From Cricetomys ansorgei (lineage: Eukaryota; Chordata; Mammalia; Rodentia; Nesomyidae), in contig JAMJFZ010002307.1 in NCBI GenBank assembly GCA_026225945.1, forward strand, positions 5,245,001 through 5,309,000: a stretch of DNA of 64,000 nt, given 5' to 3'. Under the pieces are notes generated by a model. The model was given only the letters and a program-made list of their open reading frames with translations. It searched no databases and was not told the DNA's origin. Numbering within the stretch: position 1 is the stretch's first letter; every line of letters begins with the position of its first letter. The position numbers and the translations under genes were made by a program. Of the stretch, positions 56,626-64,000 are shown piece after piece.

Positions 56626-57881
56626 ACACGCTCTTAAAGGGAACAGCTGTCAAATTCATCTTGGTCATTTCAGTAATTTTTTTTCAGATACACGTTTTAA
56701 AACCAGATAAACACAGGCAATTTCCAGGTTAAGAAAGTTAATAAAAAAGATGTTAAAGGTTGAAAAGGATAATACCATCTGGCTTCTGGTTTTCCGATCT
56801 GTCCTGAAAGGGCCATAAAATGAGAAGAGACTATAAATAGGAAAAAAGATGGTGGGAGCAGAGACAATAGCAGGTGAAAGATGTAAACAGAATTTTAAGA
56901 GACAAAGAGCAGATGGGCAGGTGATGTGTTTCTGGACAGTGCAGACATCCAAAATTTGAGTGTCTGCAGCATGGCAGCAAGAAAAAAGGAAGTGATTTCA
57001 CATCACAGGATTCCTGAAAGAATCGGAACTGGGGAAGTCTGAATGCCGATGGCACTAAAAATAGGAGAACTGGCTGGCTCTGAGCCAGGTTCCCCTCCTC
57101 ACTGGTCGGGAAGGTGGCCTCATCTACTGAAAGACTGGAGTAGATGCTCAGAATTGTCACCTGCGACATTAGCTGAAAACAGGGCAGTAGTGGAATGAGG
57201 GGCTGGCATTAAATAGGGACACAGTTCCTCTTCTCTCTCAGACTTTCAGATGTGAGGCTTAAACCTTATCAAGGGAAAAGACTACAGAGACTGAGCCACA
57301 AAGGCTTCCTGCGAAAAGCTGGGGAGCCCATCGAATCTGAGGAGGACCTGCCGTGGTAATCACTAGCCAACTCTAAAGAGCGCTGTCATATGTCCAGTGC
57401 ATCCTTCTGAAAAGTAAATGGCAGCTGTGAGTCAGTAAATATTTCTAGAAAATTTCTAACATAAAAGACAGGTCAGACCACAGAAAAAACACAGGAAACA
57501 ATGCTGTAAACAGAAGCATACACAGCAAAGCGCTTCGTTACCATCTTTCCAAAGAAAGCATCCTGCACCCCCAGAGGATGGGGAGTTATGAAAATAGACC
57601 TTCCCAACAGGAAGGAAGGACCTTTTTTATCACTAAAGGTGTGACGCTGGACACAGAGGAGGAATCATCTCAAATGATTAGATGGAAGGATGGTATCAGA
57701 TTTCTCAGCAGGAACACTAGTATCCAGGAAATCATGGATAATGTCTTCAAGACCTTAAGAAAATCATTTCTAAATGTTCTAGAATTTTGTTCTCAGCCTA
57801 GACTAGGAAGCTAGGAGTGTGCTTTGCTTGTGCCTGTCTCCAGGTGGAAATTGTATGCTGTCTTCAAATAATATGTGTGGT
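56626..57881. other. Intron, nothing recognised
   Basis: About 1.25 kb without recognised repeats; opposing short frames near 56.8-57.2 kb show no domain. Confidence 0.45.
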
Positions 57882-58100
57882 AGTTACTATCAGCTGTCAG
57901 CTTGGCAACATCTATCATCCAGGAGGGAGGCCTCTGGGCAGGTCTACAGAGGATTCTCTTAACACGGTTAATTAAAGAGGGAAGATCCAGCCACTGTAGG
58001 TGATGGCCTCAATCTCCGGGCTATAAAATAAAGGAGCAAGTGAGCTGAACCCCAACGTTCATGTACCCTGGCTTCTTGCGTATGGATGCTCCGTAGTCAG
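57882..58100 (+). repeat. Medium-reiterated rodent repeat (5' half)
   Basis: 'gctgtcagcttggcaacatc', 'attctcttaacacggttaat', 'agtgagctgaaccccaacgt'; the 3' AATAAA end is missing. Confidence 0.65.
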
Positions 58101-58646
58101 CTACCTTAGTCTTCCCCGCTGTACACTGGAGCTGTAAGACGACACAAGCTTTTTCTTCTTGAAGGTGCTTTTGCCAGAGGTGTTTTTTTTCTTTGTTTTT
58201 TTTTTAAATCACAACCCAAAGAAAAGAAGTAATAGAACATGCTGTCTTTACAGTCTACTGTAGTAAGCCAACAACACATTCTTTGTGTGAGATCTATATG
58301 TGAGTCCATCACCCTTTTGCACAGAGACACAGGAGTGGGGACTCTGAAAGGGAAAGTTGTTCTGTACCTTATACTCATTTAAACTCTGCACACATTTCAC
58401 TTGACCAGAAGCAAAAATGAAAAGAACAAATAAAAGAAGATATAATAGCTCTTTGAATAATAGCTCTATTGAGGTGATTCCCGAATAGAATATAACCTTT
58501 GATGCATCAAATCTAGTTTAAAATTATTATTCTATGGAACTTGTGGCTATGTTCCCATATCTAAGTATGGAGATATTGGTTGTGGTGTGACTTGTGACAT
58601 TGATATATGTTAACAGAATAAATTCTCGTTTCAAGAGGGTCTTTAC
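58101..58646. other. Intron; T-rich at 58180-58206
   Basis: Nothing else recognised. Confidence 0.45.
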
Positions 58647-58875
58647 TGGGGCTAGAGAGATGATAAAGTAGTTAAGAATAATTGACGCTCTTGCAGAGGG
58701 CCCAGGTTTGGTTCCCAGAACCTACACAGTGACTAACACCTTCCTATAACTCCAGTTTCAGAAGATCTGACCCTTTCTTTTGTCCTCTGTAGGTACTGCA
58801 TACATATAGTACACAAACATACATACAAGCAACATACACACACATAAAATAAAACAAAAAAAGCTTCTTAAAAAA
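58647..58875 (+). repeat. B2 SINE
   Basis: 'tggggctagagagatgataa', 'gcagagggcccaggtttggt', 'cctataactccagtttcaga', ACATAC-rich tail. Confidence 0.92.
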
Positions 58876-59106
58876 AGCATATCACACAGAAAGGTTGGTA
58901 AATAAAAGCACCATTTCACATTGTTGCTTGATGAAGGCTTTCCCACAGTATGGCTACTTAATTCTAAGATTCCTTTTCTTCCATATAGGTTATAATTGCA
59001 CAAGTTGTTTCAATTTCAAATGGCCAGGAGGATACAGATCTTGGACTTTCTAATATATCTCTACCAAACTATCTCCAAACACTAGGTGAATATTTAAAAA
59101 ATAGAC

Positions 59107-59138
59107 TTAGGGGCTATGGAGATGACTCAATCAGTGTG
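59107..59138 (+). repeat. B2 5' fragment
   Basis: 'taggggctatggagatgact' is a B2 head that stops abruptly after ~32 bp. Confidence 0.55.
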
Positions 59139-59639
59139 GGTTGTTTTCTCTCTCCCTCTCTGCCTATGGGGTCCTGCTTCCCTTCCTGGCACATGGCTAA
59201 GCTATTGGCCACTTAGCTTAGCCCCCAGGAAGGAAAGCACAGAGCATGGGTCAACACATTCAGGCAAGTCTCAGATTGGGGGACTAAGAGTCGATGGAAC
59301 GCAAAGAATTCCAGAAGAGTATTATCAGTGGAACATCTCTCATGTTTAATGCAAGGATCAATGCATCTGTGGGGTACAGGCACGGGTTGGGGATCATTGG
59401 TACTCAGGTATAGGAGCCATTGGTTAAGACAAGGATACTAGAATAAGTGTATCCTGGGGGACAGGGACTTAGATAATCAATTTTGCCAATCACAGCCTGC
59501 CTTTTGGGGGAAAGGAAGAGTTCTGCTGTGGCTTATGGTCTGTCAGTGCAGAGGTGAGGCGTCAAACTACTGCCAGCTCTTTGGGATGAGCTCTGTGGCA
59601 AGTGCCCTCTAGACCCAATTGTGTGACCTCTCCAAAGGG
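59139..59639. other. Intron, nothing recognised
   Basis: No repeat or exon seen. Confidence 0.45.
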
Positions 59640-59880
59640 CACTATAAATCAGTAAAGTACTTGCCATGTAACCTGGGTTCAATCCCCAAAATGAAGAGGC
59701 AGGGACAAGTGGATGGCTGGGGCTTACTGGAGCCTAGTTTAATCAGTGAGCTCTAGGACAGAAGAACCCACAAGGCTGACCTCTGGCCTCTACATGCACA
59801 TACATGTTCATGCACCTGCACATACATATATAGCCTCACACAATGAACACTTATATATGCATACATATCACACAAACACA
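59640..59880 (+). repeat. B2/B3-superfamily SINE (RSINE1-like)
   Basis: 'gtaaagtacttgccatgtaa', 'cctgggttcaatccccaaaa', 'aaggctgacctctggcctct', ACATACAT-rich tail. Confidence 0.75.
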
Positions 59881-60130
59881 CTAGACTTTCAAAAGCATAT
59901 TCTACTCTTCGGCGTGTAGCATATTGGATGATTTCCAAAGTAGGCAAATGTTTTGTCTCCACGGAAGGACCATGAAGCAAGTGAACACTTTTTCTTGTTT
60001 CTTACCCAAATGATGGGAGAGACTCCTCAGCATAGGCTACTATGCCATATCCCAGAGTGCAGGTTCACAGTGGCCATTTTCATTAGTGGTTCTTGAACCA
60101 TCTGCTTCTTTGGCTATTTAGACAATCTAG

Positions 60131-60210
60131 GGCCTGAGGATGTAGCTTACCAGTAGAGGAATTGTCTTACAAGTCCAAGGCCCTGGGTTCCATTCCCAGC
60201 ATTCCATTAG
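60131..60210 (+). repeat. ID SINE
   Basis: 'gcctgaggatgtagcttacc', 'gtcttacaagtccaaggccc' and 'tgggttccattcccagcatt'. Confidence 0.8.
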
Positions 60211-61839
60211 ATAAGTAAATAATATTTTTAGTGATACACCTCCATTAAACAAAGTTACCATTGGTCCATAGGTATTTGACATCTGTGGTTTTATTTAGCT
60301 GTGGCTGTGAACACTCACATACTCCTTTGTTAGAGTTCTGGCTAGCGTCTCAGCACAGGTATGTCGCAATTGCTTTATCTGGTCTCTAGTTCTTAGCGTC
60401 TGGTTATCTCATTAACAACATTTTAAAAAGTTCCTTTTTTTTCCCCTTTCATTTTCCCTTTGCCAATTGTTTCTTTACTCACTTCTCATCAAACTATTCA
60501 TTTCATCTACACTGAAATATCTTTTATTTTCTTAATGCTTTCAGTTTAATAAAAAATCTCTCCTTTTGTTTGTGTTTCAGAGCCCACGTTTTTCCTTAGT
60601 TACTGCTGTCAACTTAAATATCTCTGCACTTTCCTATCGTGAGGGGGCCAGCGATAGTCACAAACAATTCCAAATTAAGCACAGAGACAGAGCACAGTGA
60701 TGAGGAGAGCTGATGGGTGGGTGAGATGAAATGACTATTTTCACAGTGTGATGGGCGTAAGCTGGGCTGACCCACTTGGTGTGAAGACGGTTTTAATGGT
60801 AACTATGAATTTATAGGGTAGATGTCTTAAAATAGCTACTTTTATGTGATGCAGATACCTGTTCTTGCTTGTGATTTAAATAGGTGTTTGGAGAATATAA
60901 AGACTTTACCTCCCAGGAGAAAATGCAGTTAACACCTTTCTTTTTCTCTCCCCAAGACATGTTCCTTTAATTGCATATTTAATGGAAACTGGGTGACAGT
61001 CAATTAAATGTTGTTGACAAGCTGAGATGCTGGTATTCTGTGCTGCGTAAAGAGAGACCCACATGTTTTAGAGAAGCAGGTGGTACCGTTAATATTCTGT
61101 AAGGGAAATTGAGAATCCCTGACTTGTGTTTACATAGAATTCTTGCCTGTGAAAATGGGTCATAGCACAGAGCCAAAAATTTTCTCAGGAAGAAATTTTG
61201 AATCTTCCTCACAGAAATGCCAGGAGTGTGTGCCATGAGTCATGAAAGAGACAATTATGCTCTGAAAATTTCTCAGGACAAATGCTACTGTCAGCTCCAG
61301 CGCTGAGTGGGCTGTGGAGCTGGGCTGGTTCCATGGGCCAGGAATCCAGGACTTTATCCGGGGAGACAAACCACTGACCTGGGCTTCTTCCTGCTTGACA
61401 GTTCAGCCTCCTTGCTTAGAAAAATCAGAATAATTTGCAGTTTCCATGATGCTCCTCATTCTTTTCTGTTTGTCCTTCGCCCTTCACCAGTTTCTGTCCA
61501 TCTATCACAGAGATTGGTTCTCAAGAGCCTCTTCCCGGTATCATAGGAGCTGAGGTGCTTGTGACTCAGTTATAATGTTTAATAGAGTATTCTTCTGTAA
61601 CCCACAGACTCAACCAATCATGAAAAAAAATAGGGAAATAAAAGGACTGAATCTGAACGAAACACACACACAGCGTTTTTAGTGTCATGGTGTCCTTCGA
61701 ATGTATCAGGCACATTCCTCAAGGCCTCTTCACTTGCTGTTGGCTCTGTCTGGAATGCGTTTGGATGGCAAAGGATAGCATTGCCCTAAAAATCTCTGTC
61801 GCTATGAACTGTGAAAGGCACTCAAGATGAAACAGGAAT
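60211..61839. other. Intron, nothing recognised
   Basis: 1.6 kb without recognised repeats; no credible exon. Confidence 0.45.
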
Positions 61840-62560
61840 GGCCAATAAATGCTCGAAAAAACGTTAAACCTCACTAGGTGCCAGAGAGACTTAAAACTGC
61901 GGCGAGATACCCACTCAATCCAGTCAGAATGGCGGTCATTAGGAGAACAAGAACCAATGATGGGCAGGGGTTAGGAGCTTACATTAGTCCAGCCATGACA
62001 GAAATTAGTATGGATGTGCCCTAGAAAGCTGAAGACACAGCCAGGAGAGGAGGCACACAACTTTAATCCCAGCTCTCTGGAGGCAGAAGTAGGCGGATCT
62101 CTGTGAGTTCTAGGCCAGCCTGGTCTACACGGCAAGTTCCAGGTCAGCCAGAGTTATTTGGTGATTTGCTGTCTCAACTTCTTTTTTTTAAAATTAACAA
62201 AAAATTTGAATTAAAAATTAGGTCTAACATATAACTTGGCCCCACCAGTTCTGGATATTCACCCAAAGAACCTCAAGCCAACCCGTCAGGGGTCATTTGC
62301 ACATCAGTATTTCCACAGCACTGTCCTTAGTAGGTAAGTTAGAGAAACAACCTGGGTGCGCAGGTGCAGGGGAGTGGATAAAGAAAACATGTTCTATTCA
62401 CACAGTGGGAATTTTTTTCCAGCCACGGGGAAGACTTGAATTGCATCATTTATTGCAAAATAAATACAACTGGAGATAACCATAGTACACAAATTAAGCC
62501 AGATTCAATAAGGACAAATATAGCTTTTCACAGATTTTATATAAATACATAAAATCATGC
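61840..62560 (+). mobile_element. L1 3' fragment interrupted by a B1
   Basis: 'gcgagatacccactcaatcc', 'agaatggcggtcattaggag' and 'gaaattagtatggatgtgcc' before the B1; 'ttctggatattcacccaaag' and 'gggagtggataaagaaaaca' after it. Plus orientation, no coding capacity. Confidence 0.8.
62039..62192 (+). repeat. B1 SINE inserted in L1
   Basis: 'aactttaatcccagctctct', 'gtaggcggatctctgtgagt', 'ctaggccagcctggtctaca', ending in a T/A-rich tail. Confidence 0.93.
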
Positions 62561-62657
62561 ATATAGGCAGAGTGGGAAAGGGTAGACGATGTGGGGGTTC
62601 TATGTGTGCAATGCACACAGTATGCTTAATTAAAGGTCCTCTTAAAGAGAGGCATGG

Positions 62658-62870
62658 GAACTGGGCATTGGTGGTGCATGCCTTTAATCCCAGCACTCAG
62701 GAGGCAGAGGCAGGTGTGAGTTCAAGGCCAGCCTGGTCTACAGAGTGAGTTCTAGGACAGACAGAGTTAAAACAGAGAAACCCTGTCTTTAAAATCCAGA
62801 GAGAGGGAGAGGAAGAGAGAGAGGGAGAGGGACAGGGACAGGGAGAGGAAGAGGAAGAGGGGAGAAGCAG
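62658..62870 (+). repeat. B1 SINE with internal deletion and GA-rich tail
   Basis: Near-consensus except that the 'cggatctct' segment after 'gcagaggcagg' is missing. GA-rich repeats follow at 62791-62870. Confidence 0.93.
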
Positions 62871-64000
62871 AAGGGGCCATAGGGTGCTGTCCTCTCTGAC
62901 TCCTGAGAAAGGCCTTCTCTGTGTGGGATGAACTCCCCATGCTAGGAGAAGGGTGCCTACTTCAACAAGGACCACTCCATTCAGACACCTTAAGAATGCT
63001 CAGCTCCTTTCACCTCCGCCTAATTTCGTTATTCCCCAAAATGGCTTTCTTTGTTTAACCTCATCTAAAAGCTTTTACCCCTCTTCTCAGCTTCTCTTCC
63101 TTAGAAGGGCTCCTGTAGCAAATAAAACTTCCATCAAATAAAACTGGATGATTTTATTCTGTTAGCCTATATTACTTCAGTGTAATTCCTGGGCTGGGCC
63201 TGGGACAAGAGACATAAGAGTTTCGTCTCCTCCGTTCACCAGGATATATATTTCTTTACCTCTTTCTGGTCTCCATTTGAAAGTCACTCACCCAGTAAGG
63301 ATATACTGAAGTGCTCCAGTTCAGGACCACACACCCCCAGCCTAGTTTATGCAATTGTTTATCTTGTTCTGATTGATTTCTTCCTTTAGAACTGGAAAGA
63401 CTTTGGTGTGTTGATAACCCCTGGGCTGGTCATCCCTCTTCCCCAGCCCTTCAGCACCGAGGATATAGAAGATGCTGAGTATTGATCGGCTGAGTAAGCA
63501 TATATGCTCTGCAAAACAGCTCACCGGCTTAGAGCTGCTAAAATAGCAAATGGGTAACTCTGAACAGAATCGTGTATGTTTGCTAGTTGATTCCACAAAA
63601 TAAATTCGTATTAGGAAAAATAAACCATCTTCGGAAAATTCAGGCTTGAAACGCTTCTGCCATTTGCTCTGCCCATTGTACAAATTACACACAAAAACTA
63701 ATCTTTTCTGTATGTGCCGTCATCCCGACTTGGTGAAGCAAATGATGCTGAATAGGAGACCACGCTTTGCCTTCAGTCGAGGATAAGAGCTGTTTTTACT
63801 CTTTGTTTGCAGTTCTGGCAATTTATCTAAAGATTAATCCCTAAAATGCTTCCTGTTATATTTGTAGAAAATGTTATTTTAGGCAATAGTGTAATGAAGC
63901 CCAGGAGCTTTCCATGGAACATTAAAGGAAATTCAGATTTCTACCCAGATTGAGTATATATTTTACTTTTTAATACATTTGAATTGATTTTCTTTTTTAG
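62871..64000. other. Intron to window edge, nothing recognised
   Basis: No repeat seen; a 116-codon minus-strand frame (63342-63692) shows no domain. Confidence 0.45.

Larger units (their letters stand above)
26227..64000 (+). other. St8sia1 intron 1 (5' part)
   Basis: Everything after the donor is interpreted as intron. No sequence resembling exon 2 (family residues KQMEDCC and onward) was found in any frame, so intron 1 exceeds 37.7 kb. SINEs, L1 pieces and tandem arrays occupy much of it. Confidence 0.8.

Overview
The window is mammalian nuclear DNA from a muroid rodent. B1, B2, B3/B3A, B4 and ID-type SINEs, L1 3'-end fragments and long simple-sequence tracts are dense on both strands. 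The exact species cannot be fixed from sequence alone. A set of ~335-bp LTR-like elements that I do not recognise from mouse hints at a cricetid or another non-Mus lineage.

One protein-coding exon can be supported. Bases 25991-26226 (+) are the first coding exon of St8sia1 (GD3 synthase, alpha-2,8-sialyltransferase 1). The exon encodes the cytoplasmic tail, the signal-anchor membrane segment, the start of the stem and one N-glycosylation sequon, and ends at a GT donor. It sits in a CpG island (about 25.2-26.33 kb) with GC boxes, a CCAAT motif, a perfectly palindromic kappaB-type site and several short upstream ORFs. The rest of the enzyme, including all sialylmotifs, must lie beyond the right edge: I find no exon 2 in the remaining ~37.8 kb, which I read as intron 1.

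Region by region. Positions 1-24.9 kb look intergenic: SINEs, three copies of a ~335-bp LTR-like element (771-1104, 8193-8528, 19634-19970), a different 317-bp solo LTR nested in a B2 with a B1 (15.4-16.1 kb), a CpG-rich patch with two adjoining hairpins (11.27-11.56 kb), an old L1 fragment (14.3-15.1 kb) and a 1.5-kb CAT/ATC array with 340-385-bp higher-order periodicity (21.98-23.46 kb). Positions 24.9-26.3 kb are the St8sia1 promoter and exon 1. Positions 26.6-29.06 kb are almost repeat-free. Positions 29-64 kb are repeat-rich intron with several minisatellites (a 37-bp dimer array at 29.71 kb, a 26-bp array at 37.63 kb), two L1 3' fragments (45.7 and 61.8 kb) and a cluster of medium-reiterated rodent repeats (53.8-56.3 kb).

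No tRNA, rRNA, CRISPR array or bacterial-type operon is present. All open reading frames apart from the St8sia1 exon look like chance or repeat-derived frames. No new protein system was found; the most unusual material is in the repeats, the hairpin pair and the St8sia1 regulatory region.
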